From JACCXG01 sp963750935 (lineage in GTDB: Bacteria; Acidobacteriota; Vicinamibacteria; Vicinamibacterales; 2-12-FULL-66-21), in contig CAVVSR010000015.1 in the NCBI GenBank assembly GCA_963750935.1, positions 87,487 through 151,486 of the forward strand: 64,000 nt of DNA. Direction: 5' to 3'. The notes under the pieces are model-generated. The model was not told the origin of the DNA and ran no database searches. It worked only from the letters and a program-made list of their open reading frames with translations. The position numbers and the translations under genes were made by a program. Below, piece by piece: positions 9,177 to 18,055 of the stretch (positions are counted from its first letter, which is position 1; every line of letters begins with the position of its first letter).

Positions 9177-9983
9177 GTGATCGAGGTCACCGACGTCGTC
9201 AAGCGCTACGGGTCGATGACGGTGCTGAATCGCGCCACGTTCCGCATCGCCGAAGGACAGCTGACGACCCTCCTCGGGCCGTCGGGCTGCGGCAAGTCCA
9301 CGATGCTGCGGTGCCTCAACCGCCTCGAGCGGTTCGACGAGGGGCAGATCCGGATCGGGGACGTCGCCATGGAGGGCTCGGCCGCTGCCCGGCTGTCGGC
9401 CCGCGAGGAAGACGACCTCGTCCATCGGGTCCGCCTGCGGGTCGGCCTCGTCTTCCAGAACTTCAACCTCTTTCCGCACCTGTCGGCGCTCGAGAACGTG
9501 ATCGAGGCGCCGGTTACCGTGAAGAAGGTGCCGCGGGTGCAGGCGGAAGAGATCGGCATGCTCTACCTCAACCTCGTTGGCCTGTCCGGCAAGGAGCACG
9601 AGTATCCGGTGCGGCTCTCTGGCGGACAGCAGCAGCGCGTCGCGATCGCGCGGGCGCTGGCGATGGAGCCGGACGTGGTGCTCTTCGACGAGCCGACGTC
9701 GGCGCTCGACCCGCGGCTCGTCCGCGAGGTCGCGTCGCTGTTCCGGCTGCTGGACGATCTCAAGCGCACGCTGATCGTCGTCTCGCACGATATGGACTTC
9801 GCCCGCGAGATCTCCGATCAGGTGATCTACTTCGAGGGCGGACGCGCCGTCGAGTCGGGCACGGCGAGCGGCGTGTTCAGCCGCCCGAACGAGCCCGAAA
9901 CGCTGGCCTTCATGAAGTCGTTCGACAGCGCACGCCCCCGTCAGCGGGCGTCGGGGCGCGGGCCCGACAAGAGGACGTCGTGA
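9177..9983 (+). CDS. Polar amino acid ABC transporter ATPase (GlnQ-like)
   Basis: A 268-residue ATP-binding subunit that energises an importer. It has Walker A GPSGCGKST (about residues 34-42), Q-loop VFQNFNLFPHL, signature LSGGQQQR, Walker B VVLFDEP and switch histidine VVSHD. The motif spacing is that of the GlnQ/HisP polar amino acid family. The start is GTG (9177), directly after a Gly/Arg-rich non-coding stretch. The last 4 bp overlap the next gene (GTGA), implying translational coupling. The C-terminal tail (RPRQRASGRGPDKR) is basic and disordered. Confidence 0.9.
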   Translation: MIEVTDVVKRYGSMTVLNRATFRIAEGQLTTLLGPSGCGKSTMLRCLNRLERFDEGQIRIGDVAMEGSAAARLSAREEDDLVHRVRLRVGLVFQNFNLFPHLSALENVIEAPVTVKKVPRVQAEEIGMLYLNLVGLSGKEHEYPVRLSGGQQQRVAIARALAMEPDVVLFDEPTSALDPRLVREVASLFRLLDDLKRTLIVVSHDMDFAREISDQVIYFEGGRAVESGTASGVFSRPNEPETLAFMKSFDSARPRQRASGRGPDKRTS

Positions 9984-11434
9984 GGCGGCGTCTGATCCTG
10001 GCCACGGCGGCCGCGGCGCTGATCGCGGCGGCGCTCGCCGAGCCGCTCCACGCGCAGTCGGCGCTCGAGCGGGTGCGCAGCAGCGGCCGTCTGCGGGTCG
10101 GCATCGACGCCACCTATCCGCCGTTCGGGATCGCCGAAGGGGGCGAGTTCAGCGGCTTCGACGTGGACATCGCCCGGGCCATCGCGCGCGAGCTCGGCGT
10201 CCGCGCCGAGCTCGTCAACGCCAGCTTCGACGGCGTCTTTCCCGCACTCCAGAACGGCAGCTTCGACGTCGTCATCTCGGCGGTGACGATCACGCCGGAA
10301 CGGCGCGAGACGATGCTGTTTTCGGATCCGTACATCGCCGCCGGGCAGCAGATCGTGGTGCGCGGCGACAGCGCGATCGCCGGGCCCGAGCAGCTCGCCG
10401 GCCGCACCGTCGGCGTGCAGATCAACACGACGGCCCAGTTCGCGATGGAGAAGGTCGCGGGGGTATCGCTGGCCAAGTACAACACCATCGACCTGGCGCT
10501 GCTCGATCTGCAGCACGGGCGCGTGGACGCCGTGGCCAGCGACGGCCCGGTGCTCCGCTACATGCTGCGGACGAACTTCCCCGGGCTGAAGACCGTCGGC
10601 GCGGAGTACACCAACGAACATTTCGGCATCGTGCTGGCGCGCAGCAGCGACGACCTGCGCCGCGCCGTCAACGCCGCGCTGTGGCGGCTGCAGGACGGCG
10701 GCGAGTACGCGAAGATCTACGGCCGCTGGTTCGGCGAGGGCACCGGCCGCGGCGTCGCGGCCACCGCGCCCCGCGCCTTCGACACCTCGATCATCGCGCG
10801 GACCTGGTCGTTCTTCCTCCGCGGCGTGTGGATGACGGCGGTGATGGCGGTGTCGAGCCTGGCGCTCGGCCTGCCGTTCGGGCTGGCGCTCGCGCTGGCG
10901 CGGGTGCAGTCGAACCGCCTGATCACGGCGCCGGCCGCCGTCTACGTCGAGGTGATGCGCGGCACGCCGCTGCTCGTCCAGATCCTGTTCGTCTACTTCG
11001 TGCTGCCGAGCGTGGGCGTGAACCTGCCGGCGTACACCAGCGGCATCCTCGCGCTCACCCTCAACGCCGCCGCCTACATCTCCGAAGTCATCCGCGCCGG
11101 CATCCTGTCGATCGACGCGGGCCAGATGGAAGCCGCGCGCGCGCTCGGCATGAGCTACCGGCAGGCGATGCGCCGCATCATCCTGCCGCAGACGTTCCGC
11201 CGCGTGGTGCCGCCGCTGACCAATGAAGGCATCGCGCTACTGAAGGATTCGTCACTGGTGTCGGTCATCGGCCTGACCGAGCTGGCCCGGACCGGCCAGG
11301 AGCTGGCCAGCCGCTATGCCGCGCCGCTGACGATCTGGCCACTCGTCGCCCTCCTCTACCTCGCGCTGACCTTCCCGCTGACGAGAGTCGCCGAGTACCT
11401 CGAGCGCCGCTGGCGGCCGGTCACGAGAGCGTAG
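9980..11434 (+). CDS. Fused substrate-binding protein and permease of a polar amino acid ABC importer
   Basis: A 484-residue fusion. A signal peptide (to about residue 23) is followed by a type II periplasmic binding domain (about 28-255: LRVGIDATYPPFGIAEGGEF, FDVDIARAIARELGV, FDVVISAVTITPERRE, YAKIYGRWFGEG). A five- or six-helix permease domain follows (about 270-480) with the EAA-type coupling loop EAARALGMSYRQAMRRIILP and the HisM/GlnP-type region VEVMRGTPLLVQILFVYFVL. It overlaps the ATPase gene by 4 bp, and the two genes together make a complete importer. Binding-protein/permease fusions are known in the GlnP class, most familiarly in Gram-positives. Substrate is probably an amino acid but is not determined. 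Confidence 0.88.
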   Translation: MRRRLILATAAAALIAAALAEPLHAQSALERVRSSGRLRVGIDATYPPFGIAEGGEFSGFDVDIARAIARELGVRAELVNASFDGVFPALQNGSFDVVISAVTITPERRETMLFSDPYIAAGQQIVVRGDSAIAGPEQLAGRTVGVQINTTAQFAMEKVAGVSLAKYNTIDLALLDLQHGRVDAVASDGPVLRYMLRTNFPGLKTVGAEYTNEHFGIVLARSSDDLRRAVNAALWRLQDGGEYAKIYGRWFGEGTGRGVAATAPRAFDTSIIARTWSFFLRGVWMTAVMAVSSLALGLPFGLALALARVQSNRLITAPAAVYVEVMRGTPLLVQILFVYFVLPSVGVNLPAYTSGILALTLNAAAYISEVIRAGILSIDAGQMEAARALGMSYRQAMRRIILPQTFRRVVPPLTNEGIALLKDSSLVSVIGLTELARTGQELASRYAAPLTIWPLVALLYLALTFPLTRVAEYLERRWRPVTRA

Positions 11435-11441
11435 ATCGTCG

Positions 11442-11618
11442 TGATCGGTGAATCGGGAATCGGGGATCGGGATCGGGAATCGGGGAGCCGTGCCAGGTGC
11501 TCGACGGCTCCGCGTGCGACCGCATGGAGGCTCTGAGTAGCGCGCCCGCACGAGGCCCGTGGCACGTAGCCGTGACCCCGAGCACGTGCGCACGTAGCAC
11601 GTGGCACGTCGCACGTCA
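11442..11618. repeat. Heptad arrays, GAATCGG and GCACGTN families
   Basis: Two arrays occupy the gap after the importer. At 11442-11487 the words are gatcggt, gaatcgg, gaatcgg, ggatcgg, then a slightly slipped gatcggg/gaatcgg. At 11582-11617 gcacgtg, gcacgta, gcacgtg, gcacgtc and gcacgtc run almost in phase, with one extra base after the first unit. The second array reaches into the stop codon of the aldo/keto reductase (11616-11618). The sequence between them (11488-11581) shows no gene. Confidence 0.85.
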
Positions 11619-12419
11619 TGCCAACGTCGCCACGTACTGGCGTTCGGCGGCGCCGAACCACGGCGGCGTCGCCGCCCTGGCGTTGTCGGCGAGGTGCGTG
11701 AGGTTGAAGGTGGCGGGAATCGTCACGTGGCAGCGCGGGTCGCTGAGCACCCACTTCAGCAGCGCCTGCGGCCAGGTCGTCACGCCGAACGGGGCAAGAG
11801 GCTCGAGCGACGAGGCCGGCGGAACGCGGCGCAGCAGCCCGCCTTCGCCGAACGGCCGCATCACCACGACCCCGAGGCCCAGGTCCTGTGCGAGCGGCAG
11901 GATCCGCGCTTCGACGTCCCGCTGGCGCGGGTTGTAGGGGATCTGAATCGCCGTGATCCGCCCCGTCTTCATCACCTGTTCGAGCTCGCCGAACGCGGCC
12001 GCCTGGTAGTGCGTCGCCCCGATCGCGCGGACTACGCCCTCCGCCTTCAGTTCCTCGAGCAGCGCGAGCTGCTGACGCCAGGCCACCAGGTTGTGGACCT
12101 GATACAGGTCGATGCGGTTCCCGTAGAACCGGCGCGCGGCCGCGGCCTGCTCACGGCCTTCGTCCGCCGACGAGGTCCAGATCTTGGTGGCGACGAGCGC
12201 TCGCGCCCTCGCGCCCTGAAGCGCGGCGCCCAGGACGCGTTCGGCCTCGCCGTACATCGGCGAGGAATCGAAGAAGTCGACGCCCAGGCGCAGGGCCGAC
12301 TCGACGACGGCGCGGGCGTGCGCTTCGGCCGGCGCGCCGGTGACGTCGAAGGTCTTCCAGGTGCCCATCCCGATGACCGGCACGTCGAGTCCCGATGCCC
12401 CCAGTGTGCGTCGTTCCAT
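11616..12419 (-). CDS. Aldo/keto reductase
   Basis: A 267-residue NAD(P)H-dependent reductase of the (beta/alpha)8 AKR superfamily. It opens MERRTLGASGLDVPVIGMGT. The catalytic Asp and Tyr lie in DSSPMYGEAE (about residues 51-60), the Lys in LVATKIW and the His in YQVHNLVAW. The GLGVVVMRPF and VTIPATFNL segments fit the cofactor-binding end. Length is a little short for the family (usually 280-340) but all catalytic residues are present. The stop codon falls at the edge of a heptad array. The substrate is unknown. Confidence 0.88.
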   Translation of the reverse strand: MERRTLGASGLDVPVIGMGTWKTFDVTGAPAEAHARAVVESALRLGVDFFDSSPMYGEAERVLGAALQGARARALVATKIWTSSADEGREQAAAARRFYGNRIDLYQVHNLVAWRQQLALLEELKAEGVVRAIGATHYQAAAFGELEQVMKTGRITAIQIPYNPRQRDVEARILPLAQDLGLGVVVMRPFGEGGLLRRVPPASSLEPLAPFGVTTWPQALLKWVLSDPRCHVTIPATFNLTHLADNARAATPPWFGAAERQYVATLA

Positions 12420-12454
12420 TGCCTCTATTTCTTCCGGCTACTGGAATTCGCAAG

Positions 12455-14561
12455 CTACGGATTCCTGAGATCGATCACGACCACGTCCGAGTGTTCCTGC
12501 ACGCGCTCGAAGACGACCTCGCGGCCGTCCGCCGAGACGTCGAAGCCGCGCACGGTGAAGTCGGCGGGCAGGTCGGTCAGCTGGCGCTCCGCGCCGGTCT
12601 CGCAGATCGATCAGCCAGAGATTCTTGTGCTGGAGTTCCCCGCGCAGCGACGACCAGGAGTTGGCCGTCCGCGAAAGAAGCGCAGGCGCCTGGCGCCGCG
12701 CGTGAGCGAGAGACTCGGCATGGTGTAGGGTGCGCCGGCCGCGGTGACGGCCTTCACCGGGAAGGTGGTGCCGACGTCCGCGCCCGAGTAGACCGAGGAA
12801 ATCGCCGCCGTGGAGACCACACGGGATCGACGGTGTACTCCTGGACCAGGGGCACAGACGCACCGTCGAGCTAGAGATGCGGAACAGGTGCGGCGTGCCG
12901 TTCACGTCGGCGGCCGACGCGATTGACCGGCCGTCGGGCGCCCATGACGGGCGCGCCGCGCAGATCGAGCGATTCGGTCACGACCCGGGCGCTCGTGCCG
13001 TCGACGTTCATGACATACAGCCGGGTCCGGCCTCGCTGCTCGACGGAGAACGTCAGACGAACTGACCGTCGGGCGCAATCTCGGGCCCGCCGATGATTCG
13101 TGCGTCCGGGGCACTCCACAGCTCGGTCGCCGCGTCGTTGACCAGTTTCCAGATACCGTCGCCCGTGTCCTTTGACGAGACGTAGAGCAGATAGCCGGGC
13201 CCGAGCCGCGGCGAGAATCCGCGCCCGGTCGGCAGCGGAGATGGCCGCGGGGGCGGCGGCAGGTCGCGTCGTCGAGCGGCAGGCGCCACAGCGTGCCCTT
13301 CGGGTTCGCCAGCGTCGCCACGAGCCGGCGCCCGTCAGCGCTCGCCGCCAGCGACGAATAGCGCTCGAGGCCGGCGCTCACGCGGTGCGATACGCCACGC
13401 TTCGACATCCAGGCTGTGCAGCCACGGCCGACGCCGTCACGATCGCTCGCCAGGTACAGGAGCGTCCGATAGATCCAGCAGCACCGGATGGCTCACGCGG
13501 GCGTTGTGGTGCGTCACGCGTTCGGCGGCGCCGCCGCTGGGTCGGATACGCCAGATGTCCATCGCATCCGGCAGCGAGCCGTGAACGAAATAGATGAAGG
13601 CCGCCGGTCCGGCGACCACACCGGAAAGTGGCCGTGCAGTCCCGCCGCCGCCACGAAGATCTGACGAGCCTCGGACCGTTGATCCGGGTCCCTGACGAAC
13701 ATCGGATCCCCCGGCCCGGGCGTGTGATACACGAGGCGCGAGCCATCGCTCGGACCAGTCGAATTCCGCGACTCCTTCCAGGTACGGCCGCGCCTCGCCG
13801 CCAAGCGTCGGGAATCGCCCAGATGTTGATTCGCCAGCAGCGGATGCCGACCACGCTCGCGCGCCCAGAAGGTCACGAGCGCACCGTCCGGGGAGAACCC
13901 CAGCAGTGCGCACCGACGGATTGCACGAGCTCGGGCACGCGCCGCGCGTCAGGTTATAGAAGTGTCCGGTCCCGACCTGTGTGACCCAGACATCCATGCG
14001 TCCGTCGCGATCCGACAGGAACGCGACGAACCTGCCGTCGCGGGAGACCGCCGCGGCCTGCTCGGTCCCGGGAAAATCGGTCAGCTTCTGAAAGTATGCG
14101 CCTCGACGAGCGGATTGCGCCAGAAATATTCGGTGCCGGTCGAAGTACCCACCAGGCCGCCGCGAGTGCCAGCAGCAGCCCTCCCGCCGTCAGAGACCAG
14201 ACGACAGGTCAGATCGAGCCGCGCTTTCGAGTGCTGGTCGGAGACACCGGTGATTGCGATGGAGACGCAGGCGTCGATATCGTCGGGTTGACGGGCATCG
14301 GCTCGACCGCGACCTCTTCGGCTGCGACCGGCAGATTGCGGCTGCGCGCCCAGGCGTCGAGCTCGGTCCTGGAACGCATAGACCGACCCCTTCTTGTCGT
14401 GCACGTGCCGGTGCACGGGCATGGCTTCGCGCTTCTCCCAGCGCTGCACGGTCGTGACATCACGGCTTGAGATAGGCCGCGATCTCTTTCCACGAGTCGA
14501 GGCGCCCGTCGGAGTTGCCGGTTGGTTCGGGGGTCGTCCGGGCGAGGAGAGGGTCACTCAT
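12455..14561 (-). pseudogene. HTH plus PD40-type beta-propeller protein, many frameshifts
   Basis: A reconstructed gene of about 700 codons. It starts at the ATG at 14561, MSDPLLARTTPEPTGNSDGR then SWKEIAAYLK. A single extra base then shifts the frame to RDVTTVQRWEKREAMPVHRH and KKGSVYAFQD, and another shift gives ELDAWARSRNLPVAAEEV. The rest is TolB/PD40 propeller-like, scattered over all three frames (for example GDGIWKLVNDAATELWSAPD, GGPEIAPDGQFV, RTRLYVMNVDGTSARVVTES, SLPDAMDIWRIRPSGGAAER). The last blade reads FDVSADGREVVFERVQEHSD and ends at 12455. At least six shifts are needed. Acidobacterial proteins of this type pair an N-terminal DNA-binding-like helix-turn-helix with a propeller. 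Decay or poor sequence quality are both possible. Confidence 0.6.
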
Positions 14562-14788
14562 GGAGGTGGGTCAGGCACCGAGCGGATTCTACCGTCGGGA
14601 TTCAGAGGGCGGCAATCGATGGCATTTCACAGCACGGACGCAGCATCGCGGCCGAATCCGTCGATCGCCGTTTGATCGGCGTGCGCAGGGTGACGCCGAT
14701 CGTGCGTGGGCAGATCGCGGACATCGGAGAGACCGCGCGTCGACGACCGCTCACATACCACGGTGGCAGAGGCCACCGCGGAGGTCAC

Positions 14789-16094
14789 ATGCGAAGGACC
14801 GTTACAGTCATGCTGCTCGTCGCACTCAGTCTCGGTCACCCACGGCACGGTCACCGGGAGGTCGAGGCACACGGGACGTGGAAATCTGCCGGCTCGGCAG
14901 ATGTCGTGCTGGAGTGGAATCAGCTCCTCCAAGCCACGATTCCGTCGAACGCTCGCTGGCCGCGCCGCGCTTCTATTCGATGATGCACATCGCGATGTTC
15001 GACGCAGCGAACAGCGTCGAGCGCGACTACAGCCGCTATCGTGTCGAGCTCTGGCACGGCGTCGGCGCTGTCCGCCGAGGTGGCGGCGGCGCAGGCCGCC
15101 CGCGACGTCCTGGTGGCGCTGCTCCCGGCGAGAGCAGGCCGTCTACGATGCGGCGCTCGCTGCCCGGACTCGGCGAATCCCCGTCAGGATTGCGGTGGAG
15201 CGTTCACGTCGGAAGCGCCGTGGCGCAACGAGATCCTGGCCTGGCGGCAGAACGACGGATGGGAGGCACCTCCGCCAGCGTATGTGCTGCCGCCATTCCC
15301 GGGACTGTGGCAACCCGCTCCCGGAGCGGCCGCGCTTCACGCACTATCCGAGCGTCACGCCGTTCGCGCTGCTGACGGGCACGCAATACCTGCCGCCGCC
15401 ACCCCCAACGCTGACGAGCGAACGATATGCGCAGGACTTCGACGAGGTCAAGCGCCTCGGCTCGGCGACGAGTGCCGAGCGCATCGCCCGAGCAGACCGA
15501 GATCTCGCGGCTCTTCGCCGGCGTCGGCACGCGCACCAACCTCTACATGCTCTGGAACAACGTCGCCGCGCGACGTCGTCCAGCGGCGATAGCCTCGACC
15601 TCCTCGAAGCCGCGCGCCTCTTCGTGCTGGTGAACGTCGGCATCATCGACGGCGTGCAGACGACGATGTCGAGCAAGTACATCTACGGGCTGTGGCGGCC
15701 GGTGACGGCGATCCGCCGCGCCGACGAGGACCTCAATCCGCATGACCGACGCCGATTCGGCATGGACGCCGCTGCTGTCGACGCCGGCCTATCCCAGCTA
15801 CGCCGGCAACCAGGCCTGCGTCGCCTCGGCCGCCGCGCGCGCGCTCGCCATCGTCGCCGGCGGCGATGACTTCGCCTTCACGGCCGTATGGCAGGCGCCG
15901 GATGGTACGCGACTGGCACAGCGCGTCCGTACACCAGCTTCCGGCAGATGGCCGACGAGCAGGCGCGCAGCCGCGTCCTACGGCGGCATCCACTTCACCT
16001 TCGACAACGAACCGAGCCAGAGAGCTCTGCCCGAAGGTCGTGGACTTCGTCGCCGCGCAACTTCATGGTGGCCAAAACGCACAAAGGATTCTGA
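14789..16094 (+). pseudogene. Vanadium-dependent haloperoxidase / PAP2-like protein, many frameshifts
   Basis: Starts at the ATG at 14789 with GGAGG 5-9 bp upstream and a signal-like MRRTVTVMLLVALSL. Family pieces appear in order but in different frames: VLEWNQLLQATIPSNARW, FYSMMHIAMFDAANSVERDY, LYMLWNNVAARDVVQRR, IYGLWRPVTAIRRADED, TPLLSTPAYPSYAGNQAC, YTSFRQMADEQARSR, SYGGIHFTFDNE, MVAKTHKGF. The GLWRPVTAIR, AYPSYAGN(H/Q) and GGIHF motifs are those of the vanadate/phosphate-binding pocket shared by vanadium haloperoxidases and PAP2 phosphatases. Five or more single-base shifts interrupt it. It would act outside the cytoplasm. It is divergent from the broken propeller gene; the gap 14562-14788 holds nothing recognisable. 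Confidence 0.6.
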
Positions 16095-16101
16095 CAGCCG
16101 T

Positions 16102-16244
16102 CAACTCCCAACTCCCAACTCCCAACTCCCAAGGAGAGTCGTTCGAACAACGGGGCCGAAGTCGTGACAACAAGCCGATCCGCAGCGATTTTCACCCCGT
16201 TGTGCGAGCGGTCCTGGGAGTTGGGAGTTGGGAGTTGGGAGTTG
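16102..16244. repeat. Paired inverted heptad arrays, CAACTCC family
   Basis: The left array at 16102-16131 is four-plus copies of caactcc. The right array at 16215-16244 is its exact reverse complement (gggagtt units). The two arms form a perfect 30-bp stem with an 83-bp loop lying between two convergent broken genes. The loop has no gene. As transcribed from either gene, the strand directly after the stop reads CAACTCC. Confidence 0.9.
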
Positions 16245-16259
16245 ATCTAGCGGCCCCGT

Positions 16260-17210
16260 CTACGCCCGCGCGTAGGCATTCCACAGCCGCAGCGCATAGA
16301 ACAGCGGCGCGTGGTCGTTGAAGCCGTCGTCCGGCAGTTCCAGCTGCCAGCCCGATCGCAGCCGCTTCCCTCTGCCGAGCAGCTGACCGTAGCGGCTGTG
16401 GAAGCCGTCGGTGAGGCGGGACCAGCGGGACGGATTGTCCTGCACGGCCCCGTCGCCCGCGATGTACTTCAACCGTCCGACGTGCTCGTAGGTGCGGACA
16501 GCGGCGGGGACGCCGACGGACCGACTCGCGGCACGTGCGGAACGATGTCGTTGTTGTTGACGACGCGGTAGGCGCGATCGGGACATCGCTCGGCGAACTG
16601 GCGATCGCCGACGAGCGGCGAGCCGAACGTGTACAGGCCGGTGACGTCGGCGAGTCGCGCGGCCGCAAGCGTCGCGAGCGCGCCGCCGAGGCTGTGCCCG
16701 GTGAGCCAGATCGTGCGCGCCGGATTGGCTGCCTTCAGGCGCGTCAGGCACGGCTGCAGCGCGGCGGCCCAGATCTGCTCGAGCGCGGCGTGGAATCCGC
16801 AGTGCACCACGCCGCCGTGCCCGGACTCGATCAGGGTGACGCGGCCGTCGGTGGAGATGTCGGCGACCACCTCACGCAGCGCGGCGAGCGACGGCGCCGT
16901 GCCTGGCTTGAGTACGCGCGTCCCGCGGAACGCGACGATGACCGCATCAGGCGAGTGCGCGACGTAGCAGAGCGTGCTCGCGCCGCTGAACGGCTGATCG
17001 TCGTCGATCGTCCAGCCGGCATTGCGGAACTGCTGGCTCGCGAACTCGACGGGGGCGTAGGTGAGCAGCGCGGCTTCGGCGAGCCACCAGGCATGACCAG
17101 CTCGAAGCCAGCGGCGTCGTGCCGGAACGGATGCCGGGCGCCATCCTTGAAATATTCGTGATGAGATTGTGGTAGTAGTGTTGCGGCGTCGCGGGTGGAA
17201 TGGGGGGGAT
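16260..17210 (-). pseudogene. Lipase class 3, second (duplicated) copy with the C-terminus
   Basis: Downstream copy of a tandem duplication. It holds HEYFKDG-like DNA at its 5' end, then VVADISTDGRVTLIESGHGG, the lipase elbow TGHSLGGALATLAAARLADV, LYTFGSPLVGDRQFAERCPD, NNNDIVPHVPRVGPSAS and a C-terminus unique to this copy (LELPDDGFNDHAPLFYALRL, WNAYARA) ending at 16260. It lacks its own start codon and shows frame breaks near 16500 and 16870. If the duplication is collapsed, this copy supplies the proper C-terminal third, including the likely catalytic His region, to the upstream copy. Confidence 0.6.
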
Positions 17211-18040
17211 GCAGCTGACCATAGCGGCTGTGGAAGCCATCGGTGAGGCGGGACCAGCGGGACGGATTGTCCTGGACGGCCCCGTCGCCCGCGATGTACT
17301 TCAACCGCCCGACGTGCTCGTAGGTGCGGAACAGCGGCGGGGTTGCGGACGGACCGGCTCGCGGCACGTGCGGAACGATGTCGTTGTTGTTGACGACGCG
17401 GTAGGCGCGATCAGGACATCGCTGCGCGAACTGCGCGATCGCCGACGCGCGGCGAGCCGAACGTGTACAGACCGGTGACGCCGGCGAGTCGCGCGGCCGC
17501 AAGCGTCGCGAGCGCGCCGCCGAGGCTGTGCCCGGTGAGCCAGATCGTGCGCGCCGGATTGGCGGCCTTCAGGCGCGTCAGGCATGGCTGCAGCTCGGCG
17601 GCCCAGATCTGCTCGAGCGCGGCGTGAAATCCGCAGTGCACCACGCCGCCGTGCCCGGACTCGATCAGGGTGACGCGGCCGTCGGTGGAGATGTCGGCGA
17701 CCACCTCACGCAGCGCGGCGAGCGACGGCGCCGTGCCTGGCTTGAGTACGCGCGTCCCGCGGAATGCGACGATGACCGCATCAGGCGAGTGCGCGACGTA
17801 GCAGAGCGTGCTCGCGCCGCTGAACGGCTGATCGTCGTCGACGGTCCAGCCGGCGTTGCGGAACTGCTGGCTCGCGAACTCGACGGGGGCGTAGGTGAGC
17901 AGCGCGGCTTCGGCGAGCCACCAGGCATTGACCAGCTCGAAGCCACCGGCGTCGTGCCGGAACGGATGCCGGGCGCCATCCTTGAAATATTCGTGATCGA
18001 GATTCGGCGGCAGCACGTGCTGCGGCGTCGCGGGTGGAAT
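16379..18040. repeat. Head-to-tail tandem duplication of about 825-830 bp within the lipase
   Basis: Unit B is 16379-17201 and unit A is 17211-18040. Both begin gcagctgacc and end at cgggtggaat. They are nearly identical with scattered substitutions and a few indels, and diverge most in the last 40 bp of unit B (17160-17201). The repeat covers nearly the whole lipase coding sequence apart from its C-terminus. There is no insertion sequence or short flanking repeat. Either a recent tandem duplication or an unresolved assembly join between two variant contig ends would produce this. Confidence 0.85.
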
Positions 18041-18055
18041 CGGCTTGATCGTCAC
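17411..18055 (-). CDS. Lipase class 3 family protein, truncated by a frameshift
   Basis: Upstream copy, 214 codons from a GTG at 18055 that overlaps the molybdopterin oxidoreductase stop by 4 bp (GTGA), so it is probably translated from the same mRNA. It carries HEYFKDGARHPFRHDAGGFE, the oxyanion strand AVIVAFRGTRV, ISTDGRVTLIESGHGGVVHC and the nucleophile elbow TGHSLGGALATLAAARLAGV. One inserted base at about 17436 (gatcgcgcag against gatcgccag in the other copy) ends the frame at GSPRVGDRAVRAAMS. The catalytic Asp is probably retained or near the break, and the His is lost. No signal peptide is seen. Probable lipid or ester hydrolase if the full-length form exists. Confidence 0.7.
   Translation of the reverse strand: MTIKPIPPATPQHVLPPNLDHEYFKDGARHPFRHDAGGFELVNAWWLAEAALLTYAPVEFASQQFRNAGWTVDDDQPFSGASTLCYVAHSPDAVIVAFRGTRVLKPGTAPSLAALREVVADISTDGRVTLIESGHGGVVHCGFHAALEQIWAAELQPCLTRLKAANPARTIWLTGHSLGGALATLAAARLAGVTGLYTFGSPRVGDRAVRAAMS

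Noticed and set aside
9177..11434. Molybdate transporter for the HTH-TOBE regulator
   Set aside because: The ATPase and permease motifs are those of the polar amino acid class and the binding domain is a type II amino acid binder.
16379..18040. Insertion sequence as cause of the lipase duplication
   Set aside because: No transposase, terminal inverted repeat or target-site duplication is visible at the ends of the two units.
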